A stretch of DNA of 64,000 bases from assembly GCF_041321155.1 (NCBI RefSeq), contig NZ_JBGGWB010000001.1, positions 1,054,001 to 1,118,000 on the forward strand. The letters are read 5' to 3'. The translations under genes and the position numbers were made by a program. The notes under the pieces were generated by a model that saw only the letters and a program-made list of their open reading frames with translations, was not told the DNA's origin and did no database searches. This DNA is from Sphingomonas sp. IW22. GTDB lineage: Bacteria > Pseudomonadota > Alphaproteobacteria > Sphingomonadales > Sphingomonadaceae. Positions 55,122-63,912 of this stretch are shown here, one piece after another; within the stretch, counting starts at the first letter, position 1; the number at the start of each line of letters is the position of its first letter.

Positions 55122-55598
55122 CTATACCTTCGATGAAGCGGTCGGCGGCGGCACCATGGTGGAAAGCGGCTGCAGCAATGTCATCCGGTGCACGACCGAA
55201 AAGAAGAACGCGGTCGACCAGCCGAGCAGGATCACGCCGTTCACACCCTCGATCGCGCCCAGCAGACGATATCCGACAGGCAGGATCACATCGCCATAGC
55301 CGATGGTCGCGTAGGTCGTTGTCGAGAAATACAGCGCCCGTTCAAATGACGCGATGATGTCCATCGACCAGTAAAGCAGCGCATAGCCCCATATTTCGAT
55401 GCCGTGCAGCGCGAACAGGCCCAATGCCGCACCAACCATAACGGCCCCGTTTTCGAGGAACGTCACGATTCGCTCGCTTGCGTTTCTGCGCTTTCGGATC
55501 AGCGACAGCAGCGCGGTCAGTCCGGCAAAATGGGTAATGACGGTGATACCCACCATCACCGATGCCACCATCAGTTGCGTGATGAACGAGGCGCTCAT
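55122..55598 (-). CDS. Two-pore-helix type potassium channel (Ion_trans_2)
   Basis: A 158-residue membrane protein with three to four membrane segments and the K+ selectivity filter TIGYGD (98-103) preceded by the pore helix ALYFSTTTYA. No RCK/TrkA domain is attached, so gating would be simple or partner-dependent. The ATG giving MSASFITQL is preferred to an Arg-rich upstream extension, because that space holds a short gene in another frame. Confidence 0.88.
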   Translation of the reverse strand: MSASFITQLMVASVMVGITVITHFAGLTALLSLIRKRRNASERIVTFLENGAVMVGAALGLFALHGIEIWGYALLYWSMDIIASFERALYFSTTTYATIGYGDVILPVGYRLLGAIEGVNGVILLGWSTAFFFSVVHRMTLLQPLSTMVPPPTASSKV

Positions 55599-55626
55599 CC
55601 GCGACGACGGGACACCGCAGATGCAA

Positions 55627-55806
55627 TCACCGCAATTTCGCCGGCGCGGCGGTAGCCCGAGCGAGCGTCGCCAGGCGATGCCGGTAAAGCGCGGCCATCG
55701 CCTCGTGCGACAAGCGCGCGCAGCTTTCCGAAGAAGCCGCCGCCAGTGCGGTCGATCGAACGATCCGGCCTCTACAATATTCCGACTCTGCGATGTTCGT
55801 GTCCAT
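55627..55806 (-). CDS. Small 59-residue protein ahead of the K+ channel
   Basis: An ATG-initiated frame of 60 codons (MDTNIAESEYCRGR at the start, then SESCARLSHEAMAALYRHRLATLA). It begins about 60 bases below the predicted start of transcription at the FixJ-like box and ends 28 bases before the channel gene, which explains an otherwise long leader. The helix SHEAMAALYRHRLATLA looks like a real protein segment. Family unknown. Confidence 0.5.
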   Translation of the reverse strand: MDTNIAESEYCRGRIVRSTALAAASSESCARLSHEAMAALYRHRLATLARATAAPAKLR

Positions 55807-55901
55807 GTCCGCCGCTCGCCCAAACAGGTTTCACGCCACCAGCGCGGCGCATCGGATAGTTCCTGCGTATTCCTAACCCCGCAAGTGGGTCAGCACTACA
55901 A

Positions 55902-55916
55902 ACGGGAACTACTTAG
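55902..55916 (-). promoter_or_regulatory. FixJ-like box 2 (K+-channel operon)
   Basis: Minus-strand CTAAGTAGTTCCCGT, 11 of 15 identical to the consensus, with a perfect TAAGTAG core. GTTAGG lies 24 bases downstream in the -10 position. It reads toward the small 59-residue gene and the channel. Confidence 0.6.
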
Positions 55917-55941
55917 GACGGCATCCAATGTCGTCGGCACC

Positions 55942-57240
55942 TCATTCCATGGCCGCCAGCAGCCGGTCGATCGGCACCGTCGCAAATGTCGTGAAGCTGT
56001 CCGCGATCGCATAGGGCAGCAGTAACGTGCGACTGCGAACCATGCCGCCGCAACTGTACAGCACGTTCGGCACATAGCCGTCATGATTATCCGGGTCGGG
56101 GCTGATCAGCGGCTCGGCCAGCCGCGCCAGCAATTTTGACGGATCGTCCCGATCGAGCAGGCACGCGCCGATGCAATAGTTCCGCACCGGGCCGACGCCG
56201 TGGGTCAGGACCAGCCAGCCCTCCGCGATCTCGATGGGCGATCCGCAATTGCCCATCTGGACGAATTCCCAGGGGTATCGCGGTTCGACAACCTTCACGC
56301 CCTGATCCCATGCATAAAGATCGGCGGACGTCTGGAACCAGATATTCTCATGATCCTGTCGCCCCAGCATCGCGTAACGCCCGCCGATCTTTCGCGGAAA
56401 CAGCGCCATGCCCTTGTTCGCAGCGCCGGGGCCACGCAGTGCCGACAGGTCGATCGTCGCGAAATCGGCCGTGCGGAGGATTTCCTGCCGAATACGGCTG
56501 CCACTGAACGCAGTGTAAGTGCCCAGATAGGTCACGGCACCGTCGTCGTCGACGAACCGCACCATCCGCAGATCCTCGATGCCGTGCCGCTGCGCCGGCG
56601 TGACGGGGAAGATCACCAGCTCGGACAGGTCGTGCGCCTGCTCGCAGAACAGCCTGAGACCCGGATCGTCGGGCGCACCGCCCGGAATGCGTTCAATCCG
56701 CGGCGAGATTGCACGAACGCTGGGTGGGTCGACCAGAACCTCCCCCGCCGACCATATCCCGGTACGGAAGCTGACGGACGAAACATTGCCCTCGCCCACC
56801 CCGCGCAAAGACAGGATGAAGCGGACATCTCCCGCCGCCACGCCAGCCTGATCGGGGTGCACGACGATACTGGGATTGAACAACGCCGCCGCTTCGAACG
56901 AATATTCCTGACTGAAATACGAACCGATCAATCTTGCGCGGTTGTCGTCGATCTCGCCCGGCGCGATCACCGTGCCGTTCACATCATGGAACCGGCGCGT
57001 CTGGACACTGCCCACGTCACGGTGATGATGCGACAGGCTGTCCGCCACCTGGCCCAACCGGGCATCGACCTCCGCCATCGGCAGGGCCAGGATACGTTCG
57101 GTAATGCGCTGCGCGCGCGACCGCGCGGGATTGGCATAGGGTGCCTGATCGTCGGCGGGCATGAATGGGCGAATGACGACGCGGCCGGGGTCGGCGCGCA
57201 GCGTGACCGGCAATTGATCGACCAGCGACGCTCCCGTCAC
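55942..57240 (-). CDS. Glycoside hydrolase family 130-like protein
   Basis: A 432-residue five-bladed-propeller enzyme resembling GH130 mannoside phosphorylases/hydrolases. The catalytic-region motif is GIEDLRMVRF followed by YLGTYTAFSG, in which the acid Asp of the family EDPR motif is kept although Pro is Leu. FNPSIVVHPD and HDGYVPNVLYSCG also fit. It probably splits or phosphorolyses beta-mannosides. The GTG start overlaps the phosphatase stop as GTGA, making it the last gene of the phosphoketolase operon. Confidence 0.83.
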   Translation of the reverse strand: MTGASLVDQLPVTLRADPGRVVIRPFMPADDQAPYANPARSRAQRITERILALPMAEVDARLGQVADSLSHHHRDVGSVQTRRFHDVNGTVIAPGEIDDNRARLIGSYFSQEYSFEAAALFNPSIVVHPDQAGVAAGDVRFILSLRGVGEGNVSSVSFRTGIWSAGEVLVDPPSVRAISPRIERIPGGAPDDPGLRLFCEQAHDLSELVIFPVTPAQRHGIEDLRMVRFVDDDGAVTYLGTYTAFSGSRIRQEILRTADFATIDLSALRGPGAANKGMALFPRKIGGRYAMLGRQDHENIWFQTSADLYAWDQGVKVVEPRYPWEFVQMGNCGSPIEIAEGWLVLTHGVGPVRNYCIGACLLDRDDPSKLLARLAEPLISPDPDNHDGYVPNVLYSCGGMVRSRTLLLPYAIADSFTTFATVPIDRLLAAME

Positions 57241-57842
57241 AGGCCGTCGACGTCCGCAAGCGACGCGATGTTCCAGCCAATAATTGCCGGTATCCGGGGA
57301 TGTCCGGGTTTCGGGCCGAGGATGCTCAGCGATCCGGCGGCGAGCGCGAAATGCTGGCTCGCCACCACGTCCAGCCCGATCCACCGCGCCGCCAGCGCGC
57401 AGCCGAACTGACCGTGCGAGAACAGGGCAATCCTGCCCCCGCCTGCCTTAAGCCCGGCGATGACACGGTCCGCACGGTCGGAAACCTGTGACGGCGATTC
57501 ACCGCCGGGGCATCCGTCCTCAAAGACCGACCAGCCGGGTGCTTCCGCACGGATGTCACGGCTGGTGCGTCCTTCATACGCACCATAATCCCACTCCGAC
57601 AGATCGCCGTCGACGCTTGCACCGACGCCCAATCCGGCCAGCGTGCATGTCTCGCGGGCGCGGCGCATAGGGCTGGTCAGCACATGGTCGAATGACCCGC
57701 GTGCCATCCGTAATTTCAGCGCGGATGCCTGATCCCTGCCCGCTTGTGTCAGCGCCAGATCGGTCTTGCCGGTATGGCGGCCGTTGCGGGACCATTCGGT
57801 TTCGCCGTGGCGGACCAGAAACAATGTGGGCAAGCCGGTCAA
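57237..57842 (-). CDS. Histidine phosphatase / phosphoglycerate mutase-like protein
   Basis: A 201-residue branch-1 histidine phosphatase with the catalytic LVRHGETEWSRNGRHTG, a central SPMRRARETC and the second His in ALFSHGQF. It could dephosphorylate a sugar phosphate linked to the operon's pathway; a mutase role is less likely because the protein is short. No ATG exists in the right place; the TTG overlapping the aldolase stop is chosen, another TTG three codons later being possible. Confidence 0.85.
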   Translation of the reverse strand: MTGLPTLFLVRHGETEWSRNGRHTGKTDLALTQAGRDQASALKLRMARGSFDHVLTSPMRRARETCTLAGLGVGASVDGDLSEWDYGAYEGRTSRDIRAEAPGWSVFEDGCPGGESPSQVSDRADRVIAGLKAGGGRIALFSHGQFGCALAARWIGLDVVASQHFALAAGSLSILGPKPGHPRIPAIIGWNIASLADVDGL

Positions 57843-58897
57843 TGCACCAATGCCAGGCTGCGGGTTTCGCTGTCGGCGCCACTCTCCATGGTGACATCGT
57901 AGCGTCCGGCGCAAGCGGTCCGATTCAATGCCGCACGATGCGCGACTGCCGACTGAGCCGCGGCCACCTGCGCCGACTGTCCCCGCCAGATCGCAAGCGC
58001 GGGTTGCTGAATCGCGCGCCCATAAGAGAAACTGAGCTGCCAGGGCGCGCTCGTGCCGGACCGCTGATTCATGGCGTTCAGCCGCGCGGTCGCCAGATCG
58101 GCCGTTTGCCCGCCGGACAGGAATGCGATTCCCGGAACCGCCACCGGCACGGCCCGCGACAAGACCCGCATCGTCGCGGCCGCGGCATCGCCGACACCTG
58201 ACTGGAGCGGCCATTCGGTGCCGGCCATCACCATGTTGGGTTTCAGGATCATGGCATCCAGCGCCACGCCCCGATCGTGGCAATGACGGAATACTGCGTT
58301 CAGCACAGCCTCGGTCACATCGGCGCATCGCGCGATCGGGTGAAAACCCTCCATCAGCACTTCCGGCTCGACGATCGGCACCAGGCCGTGCTGTTGACAC
58401 GCGACCGCATAGCGCGCCAGCGCGTCGGCATTGGCGTCGATGCACCCCGGGCTGGGACGATCGCCACTGATGGCGAAAACGGCACGCCATTTGGCAAAGC
58501 GCGCGCCCATCGACGCATATTCGGCAAGTCGAGGGGCAAGCCCGCGCAGCCCGTTGGTGATCGTCTCGCCCGGATGACCGGCAAGGTCGGTGATACCGGT
58601 GTCGACCTTGATGCCCGACACGATCCCCGCGTCGGCAAGCATCCGGACGAACGAGCGCCCGTCCGCGCCCAATTGCCGGATCGTTTCATCGAACAGGATC
58701 ACCCCGCTGATCGAGGTGCCAAGGCCCGGTGTCGTCACCAGCAACTCGCGCCAGTCGCGGCGCATCTCGGCGTTTGGCGGAATGCCGAACGCCGCGAAAC
58801 GGGTGTTGCAGGTTTCGACGCTTTCATCGATCGCGAGCAGGCCCTTGTGGTCCGCGACCAGCGCACGGGCGAGCGTCGCCAGGTTTTTACCAGTCAT
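57839..58897 (-). CDS. Class I fructose-bisphosphate aldolase
   Basis: A 352-residue Schiff-base aldolase cleaving fructose 1,6-bisphosphate. The family features are [39 protein letters not shown] and the active lysine in [10 protein letters not shown], then GIAFLSGGQ. Class I enzymes need no metal. Its ATG overlaps the phosphoketolase stop, tying it to phosphoketolase expression and suggesting carbon flow between glycolysis and the phosphoketolase shunt. Confidence 0.94.
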   Translation of the reverse strand: MTGKNLATLARALVADHKGLLAIDESVETCNTRFAAFGIPPNAEMRRDWRELLVTTPGLGTSISGVILFDETIRQLGADGRSFVRMLADAGIVSGIKVDTGITDLAGHPGETITNGLRGLAPRLAEYASMGARFAKWRAVFAISGDRPSPGCIDANADALARYAVACQQHGLVPIVEPEVLMEGFHPIARCADVTEAVLNAVFRHCHDRGVALDAMILKPNMVMAGTEWPLQSGVGDAAAATMRVLSRAVPVAVPGIAFLSGGQTADLATARLNAMNQRSGTSAPWQLSFSYGRAIQQPALAIWRGQSAQVAAAQSAVAHRAALNRTACAGRYDVTMESGADSETRSLALVH

Positions 58898-61314
58898 GAT
58901 GCGTCCTGCCAGACCCAGTCCCTGATTTCGGCCATGTCCTCGCCGTGCACCTCGATATGGTTCCGGTGCTCGGCGAGCTTGTTGGACATCGCCTGGCGCA
59001 GATGCGCGCCAGCCGCACCGGTCCGGGGCAGATGGTCGATCGCGTCGATGACGAGGCTGAACCGGTCCAAGCCGTTCTGGACGCGAATGTCGAAGGGGGT
59101 CGTGATCGTCCCTTCCTCGCGGTAGCCATGAACGACCAGATTGCGGTTCGTGCGGCCATGGGTCAGCTGATGGATCAGCCCCGGATAGCCGTGAAATCCG
59201 AAGATCACCGGCGTGTCGCGGGTGAACAACGAATCGAACGCCACGTCGCTCAATCCGTGCGGATGCTCGTCGGCCGATTGCAGTTTCATCAGATCCACGA
59301 CGTTGACGACACGGATCTTCAGATCGGGCAACGCATCCCGCAGGATTGAGGTTGCCGCCAGCACTTCCAGCGTCGGCGTGTCCCCGCAACAGGCCATGAC
59401 GAGATCGGGTTCGCCACTCGTGTCGTTGCTGGCCCGGCTCCAGATGCCGATGCCCTGCGCGCAATGCGTAACCGCTTCGTCGATCGTCAGCCATTGCGGC
59501 AAGGGATGCTTGCCCGCGACGACGACGTTCACATAATTCCGGCTCCGCAGGATATGGTCGGCCACCGACAACAGGCAGTTGGCGTCCGGCGGCAGATAGA
59601 TGCGGACAATATCCGCCTTCTTGCTGACCAGATGATCGAGAAAGCCGGGGTCCTGATGGGTGAAGCCGTTATGATCCTGTTGCCAGACGTGCGAGGACAG
59701 CAGGATATTGAGCGATGCGATGTCGCGCCGCCACGGTATTTCCTTGGTCACTTTCAGCCATTTCGCGTGCTGGCCGACCATCGAATCGACGATGCGGATA
59801 AACGCTTCATAACTGCTGAACACACCGTGGCGCCCCGTCAGCAGATAGCCCTCAAGCCACCCTTCGCACTGATGTTCACTCAACATCGCGTCCATCACGC
59901 GGCCGTCCGATGCCAGAAACTCGTCGGTTTTATGCTTGTCCGCCTGCCATTGCCGGTCGGTCACCTCGAACACGGCGCCCAACAGGTTCGACAGCGTTTC
60001 GTCCGGCCCGAAGATGCGGAAGTTATCGGGGTTGGCCCGAACAATCTCGCGCAGGAACCGGCCAAGCACCGGCATGTCGCCACCACTGACCGCGCCGGGC
60101 GCCGGAACCGTGACGGCGTGGTCGCGAAAGTCGGGCATGACAAGGTCGTGCAACAGGATGCCGCCATTGGCGTGCGGGTTCGCGCCCATCCGCCGCGCGC
60201 CGTCCGGCGCCAGCGCGGCCAGTTCGGCAATCAGCGCTCCGTCGGCATCGAACAGCTCTTCGGGTCGATAGCTTTTCAGCCATGCCTCAAGCAGTCCAAC
60301 GCGCTCCGGGTGTGCGCCGTTCACTACGATGGGCACCTGGTGCGAACGGAACGTCCCTTCGTTCGGCACCCCTTCTACCGTTTCCGGTCCCGTCCAGCCC
60401 TTTGGCGACCGCAGCACGATCATCGGCCAGCGCGGGCGCGAGGTGTCACCGGATTGCCGTGCGTTCGCCTGGATGGCGCGGATTTCGGCAATCACCGTTT
60501 CCATCGCCTCCGCCATCCGCTGGTGCATCGCATCGGGCGCGTCGCCCTCGACGAAATGCGGCGTCCAGCCATTGCCGCGAAAGAACATGTCCAGTTCGTC
60601 ATGGTCGATCCGCGCGAGGATGGTCGGATTGCTGATCTTGTATCCGTTCAGATGCAGGATCGGCAGCACCGCGCCGTCGGCAACGGGATCGAGGAACTTG
60701 TTCGATTGCCACGCAGTCGCCAGCGGCCCCGTCTCGGCTTCGCCGTCGCCAACCACGCACGCGACAATCAGGTCGGGATTGTCGAGCGCGGCCCCGAATG
60801 CGTGGCTCAGCGAATAGCCAAGTTCCCCGCCTTCATGGATCGATCCCGGCGTCGTCGGTGCAACATGGCTTGAAATCCCGCCGGGGAACGAGAATTGCTT
60901 GAACAGCCGCTTCATTCCCGCCTCGTCCTCGCCGATGTTGGGAAAGAACTCGGTGTATGACCCCTCCAGCCAAGTGTTGGCGACCAGTGCGGGGCCACCA
61001 TGGCCGGGGCCGGAGATATAGATCATGTTCAAATCGTGCGCGCGGATCGCACGGTTCAAATGGACATAGATGAAGTTCTGGCCCGGCGTCGTGCCCCAAT
61101 GCCCGACCACCAGCGGCTTCACGTGCGCCAGCGTCAGCGGTTCGCGCAGCAGCGGGTTGTCGTACAGGTAGATCTGCCCGACCGACAGATAATTGGCCGC
61201 GCGCCAATAGGCATCGGTCAGGCGCAGTTCCGTGGCGTCGAGCATCGGCGCGACCGGATGCTGGGTCGGTTCGACGAGCATCAGTGCGTCCTTCGATCGG
61301 GCAAGTGGGTCCAT
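58894..61314 (-). CDS. xfp: Xylulose-5-phosphate/fructose-6-phosphate phosphoketolase
   Basis: An 806-residue thiamine-diphosphate enzyme forming acetyl phosphate from sugar phosphates. It shows [50 protein letters not shown] segment, the TPP motif [14 protein letters not shown] and the late [13 protein letters not shown]. The start MDPLARSK is chosen (GGAG ten bases upstream); MRSNIF six codons earlier is possible. First gene of a four-gene coupled operon, controlled by a FixJ-like box facing the acetate kinase box. Acetyl phosphate would feed ackA. Confidence 0.95.
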   Translation of the reverse strand: MDPLARSKDALMLVEPTQHPVAPMLDATELRLTDAYWRAANYLSVGQIYLYDNPLLREPLTLAHVKPLVVGHWGTTPGQNFIYVHLNRAIRAHDLNMIYISGPGHGGPALVANTWLEGSYTEFFPNIGEDEAGMKRLFKQFSFPGGISSHVAPTTPGSIHEGGELGYSLSHAFGAALDNPDLIVACVVGDGEAETGPLATAWQSNKFLDPVADGAVLPILHLNGYKISNPTILARIDHDELDMFFRGNGWTPHFVEGDAPDAMHQRMAEAMETVIAEIRAIQANARQSGDTSRPRWPMIVLRSPKGWTGPETVEGVPNEGTFRSHQVPIVVNGAHPERVGLLEAWLKSYRPEELFDADGALIAELAALAPDGARRMGANPHANGGILLHDLVMPDFRDHAVTVPAPGAVSGGDMPVLGRFLREIVRANPDNFRIFGPDETLSNLLGAVFEVTDRQWQADKHKTDEFLASDGRVMDAMLSEHQCEGWLEGYLLTGRHGVFSSYEAFIRIVDSMVGQHAKWLKVTKEIPWRRDIASLNILLSSHVWQQDHNGFTHQDPGFLDHLVSKKADIVRIYLPPDANCLLSVADHILRSRNYVNVVVAGKHPLPQWLTIDEAVTHCAQGIGIWSRASNDTSGEPDLVMACCGDTPTLEVLAATSILRDALPDLKIRVVNVVDLMKLQSADEHPHGLSDVAFDSLFTRDTPVIFGFHGYPGLIHQLTHGRTNRNLVVHGYREEGTITTPFDIRVQNGLDRFSLVIDAIDHLPRTGAAGAHLRQAMSNKLAEHRNHIEVHGEDMAEIRDWVWQDAS

Positions 61315-61421
61315 GAATATGTTGCTCCGCATGGGGGCACCGGCCTTGCAGCGTGTCGTGCCCAGGGGGCGGCGGCACGCATCCCCCGAACACCGGGCGG
61401 GTCGATGACGATAGGCTGGTG

Positions 61422-61427
61422 AATAGG
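61422..61427 (-). promoter_or_regulatory. -10-like element of the xfp operon
   Basis: CCTATT on the minus strand, 24 bases after the end of the FixJ-like box, about 108 bases before the xfp start. Confidence 0.5.
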
Positions 61428-61451
61428 GGTGCGGCCGCAGGCGGCAGAGCC

Positions 61452-61466
61452 TCGGAAACTACGCAG
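61452..61466 (-). promoter_or_regulatory. FixJ-like box 3 (xfp operon)
   Basis: Minus-strand CTGCGTAGTTTCCGA. It is an exact inverted copy of the box 55 bases away that serves ackA. It would overlap the -35 region of the xfp promoter, the position expected for a class II activator. Confidence 0.8.
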
Positions 61467-61521
61467 TTGGGTCTGCCGGCGCGCGCAACGCCGGCGTCAG
61501 GGACCGGATGATGCCGGCGTC

Positions 61522-61536
61522 CTGCGTAGTTTCCGA
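61522..61536 (+). promoter_or_regulatory. FixJ-like box 4 (ackA operon)
   Basis: Plus-strand CTGCGTAGTTTCCGA, identical to box 3 in opposite orientation, 75 bases upstream of the ackA start codon. Confidence 0.8.
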
Positions 61537-61560
61537 TCCTGCCGGCTGACGAACGTCCCG

Positions 61561-61566
61561 CCTATC
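61561..61566 (+). promoter_or_regulatory. -10-like element of the ackA operon
   Basis: CCTATC, 24 bases after box 4, the same offset as in the xfp promoter. Predicted leader about 40 bases. Confidence 0.5.
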
Positions 61567-61610
61567 CCGCCCCTGCAAGGGCGATGCCGCCGCTTCGACA
61601 GGAGATCCTA

Positions 61611-62774
61611 TTGCCCGGTTCGGTGCTGACGTTGAATGCCGGTTCATCGACCCTGAAGTTCGCGCTGTTCGATCCCTCGCTGCGACCGCTCCTGCGCGGC
61701 GTGGTGGACGATCTCGAACACGCGCCAAGCCTGTCCGCATCCGATGCATCGGGCCGCTCGGTCGTCGAACGCCACGACCTTCAGCCCGATGGCGCTGCGT
61801 CGATCATCCGCGATCTGCTCGATTTCACTCTCGCTTATTCGGGTGACGGCGGGCTGGGCTGTGTCGGGCACCGTATCGTCCACGGCGGACCCGATTATGC
61901 AACACCCGTGCGGATCGACGCCGATGCGCTGGCTGCCCTCGACAGGCTGACCCCGCTCGATCCGCTGCACATGCCGGGCAGCCTTGCTCCGGTACGGGCA
62001 ATCGCCGCCGCGCAGCCGTCGCTGCCCCAAATTGCCTGTTTCGACACCGCCTTCCACCACACGCTTCCGCGCGAGGCACGGACGGTGGCCGTGCCTCGCG
62101 AATATCGCGACGCGGGGCTACGTCGCTATGGCTTTCATGGCTTGTCCTACGAATATGTCGCCGCGCACCTTGCGCGCACGGCACCCGATCTGGCGCGCGG
62201 GCGCGTGATCGTGGCGCATCTGGGCAGCGGCGCCAGCCTGTGCGCGATGCAGGGCGGGGTCAGCATCGCGACGACGATGGGGTTCAGCGTGCTCGACGGG
62301 CTGGTCATGGCAACGCGATGCGGCTCCATCGATCCGGGCGCGATCCTGTGGCTCGCTCGCCAGGGGCATGCGTTCGAGGAGATCGAGGACATGCTGTATC
62401 GCCGGTCCGGTTTGCTCGGCGTGTCGGGCATCAGCGGCGATATGCGTGTCCTTCTGGACAGCGACGACCCCCGCGCGGCCGAGGCGATCGACCTGTTCAC
62501 CTACCGCATCGCGGTCGAGGCGGGCGGACTGGCAACTGCGCTGGGCGGCGTGGACGGCCTGGTCTTCACCGGCGGCATCGGCGAACATTCCCCCGAAATC
62601 CGCGCGCGGGTCAGCCAGCGCCTCGACTGGCTCGGCCTTCACCTCGACGCCGCCGCAAATGGCGTCGGGGCTGCCTGCATCAGCGGCACCGACAGCAAAA
62701 TCGACGTCCGCGTGATTCCCACCGACGAGGAAATGACGATCGCGCGCCACGCGCTTTCGGTGGTGGCCGCATGA
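61611..62774 (+). CDS. ackA: Acetate kinase
   Basis: A 387-residue ASKHA-fold kinase that makes ATP from acetyl phosphate. Motifs: LTLNAGSSTLKFALFD, CVGHRIVHGG, CFDTAFHHTLP, RYGFHGLSYEYV, AHLGSGASLCAM and FTGGIGEHSPEIR. The TTG start is preferred because AGGAG lies six bases before it and the protein then begins right at the family N-terminus; an ATG nine codons upstream has no ribosome site. It is coupled to the transporter gene by ATGA. With phosphoketolase it forms a substrate-level phosphorylation route. Confidence 0.95.
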   Translation: MPGSVLTLNAGSSTLKFALFDPSLRPLLRGVVDDLEHAPSLSASDASGRSVVERHDLQPDGAASIIRDLLDFTLAYSGDGGLGCVGHRIVHGGPDYATPVRIDADALAALDRLTPLDPLHMPGSLAPVRAIAAAQPSLPQIACFDTAFHHTLPREARTVAVPREYRDAGLRRYGFHGLSYEYVAAHLARTAPDLARGRVIVAHLGSGASLCAMQGGVSIATTMGFSVLDGLVMATRCGSIDPGAILWLARQGHAFEEIEDMLYRRSGLLGVSGISGDMRVLLDSDDPRAAEAIDLFTYRIAVEAGGLATALGGVDGLVFTGGIGEHSPEIRARVSQRLDWLGLHLDAAANGVGAACISGTDSKIDVRVIPTDEEMTIARHALSVVAA

Positions 62775-63463
62775 TGCACGCAGAAGGGCACGCAACCGCG
62801 CGGATCGGCTGGCTGCGCGCGGCAGTGCTGGGGGCCAATGACGGCATCGTATCGACCGCCAGCCTGATCGTCGGCGTCGCCGCGGCGAACGCAGGCCGCA
62901 CCGGCATCCTGCTGGCGGGGGTGGCGTCGCTGTTCGCCGGGGCCATGTCGATGGCCGCGGGAGAATATGTGTCGGTCAGTTCGCAGGCCGATACCGAAAA
63001 GGCGGAACTGGCGCGAGAGGGCCGCGAGCTGTCCGATCACCCGGCCGCGGAGCTTGAGGAGCTGACGCAAATCTATGAGGCGCGCGGCGTTGACCGGGCC
63101 ACAGCCGCCACCGTCGCCAGACAGATGATGGCGCATGACGGTCTGGGCGCGCACGCTCGCGACGAACTCGGCTTTTCGGTGGCCGGTGCCGCGCGACCGC
63201 TTCAGGCGGCTGTCACTTCAGCGCTGACCTTTACCGCCGGTGCGGCGGCACCGCTGGCGATCGTGACGATTGCGCCGCCTGACATGCTGATCCCGTCGGT
63301 CGCGCTCGTGTCGGTCGCCTGCCTGGCCACCTTGGGTGTGTTCGGCGCGAGGGCCGGGCGCGCGCCGCTCGTCCCATCGGTCTTGCGCGTTAGCTTCTGG
63401 GGCGTGGCCGCGATGACCGTGACCACCGTGATCGGCCGGCTGTTCGGCGCCGTGGCCGGATGA
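62771..63463 (+). CDS. VIT1/CCC1 family transporter
   Basis: A 230-residue membrane protein of the VIT1/CCC1 (iron/manganese) family. The first helix reads LGANDGIVSTASLIVGVAAA, followed by GAMSMAAGEYVSVSSQADTEKAEL, the signature metal-handling segment, a cytosolic helical region and three further membrane segments. It may export ferrous iron or manganese. Its start overlaps the acetate kinase stop, so it shares the FixJ-like box control. Confidence 0.9.
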   Translation: MMHAEGHATARIGWLRAAVLGANDGIVSTASLIVGVAAANAGRTGILLAGVASLFAGAMSMAAGEYVSVSSQADTEKAELAREGRELSDHPAAELEELTQIYEARGVDRATAATVARQMMAHDGLGAHARDELGFSVAGAARPLQAAVTSALTFTAGAAAPLAIVTIAPPDMLIPSVALVSVACLATLGVFGARAGRAPLVPSVLRVSFWGVAAMTVTTVIGRLFGAVAG

Positions 63464-63475
63464 CCGTGCGCGCGC

Positions 63476-63490
63476 CTGTGTAGTTTCCGA
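63476..63490 (+). promoter_or_regulatory. FixJ-like box 5 (Cys-rich small protein)
   Basis: CTGTGTAGTTTCCGA, 14 of 15 identical to the consensus. GCTATC at 63514-63519 is 23 bases downstream in the -10 position, followed by the Cys-rich gene about 70 bases later. Confidence 0.75.
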
Positions 63491-63585
63491 TGCTGTCGGC
63501 AATCTGCCGGGCGGCTATCACCGGCACATCGGCATACGCGCGCCATCGCCCAACCAGCCCGTCTGCGCGGAACAGGACAGTATCC

Positions 63586-63858
63586 ATGACCTCGATTGCA
63601 ACAGTAACGCGCGCTCGCGACACACGGCACGACATCCCTACGTCGTTGTTGGTGCGGTATATCGACGACGACCGGTTCTACCTTCGCCGTCGTGCGGGAG
63701 ATGAACTCAAGGCGACAGTGCATGCGGACTGCGTGGAAGCCGAAATCGCACATAACGCGCTGACCCGCGCTTATCTTTCGCGCTGTCGGCAATGCGCTCA
63801 CGGACGCACGGCGATCTGCGACACCTGCCTTTGCCAGCATGTCTGCGAGCAGAACTGA
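63586..63858 (+). CDS. Cys-rich small protein with clustered CxxC-type motifs
   Basis: A 90-residue soluble protein. The N-terminal half is a charged beta-like region (LLVRYIDDDRFYLRRRAGDELKA), and the C-terminus carries seven cysteines, five of them in SRCRQCAHGR and CDTCLCQHVC, likely binding zinc or another metal. AGGA is eight bases before the ATG. It starts a new transcription unit under a FixJ-like box. No family recognised. Confidence 0.6.
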   Translation: MTSIATVTRARDTRHDIPTSLLVRYIDDDRFYLRRRAGDELKATVHADCVEAEIAHNALTRAYLSRCRQCAHGRTAICDTCLCQHVCEQN

Positions 63859-63912
63859 CGGATCGAGCCGCGTTCGCGCGGCCGCTGCCTGAACCGCAAA
63901 AGGACCGACACC

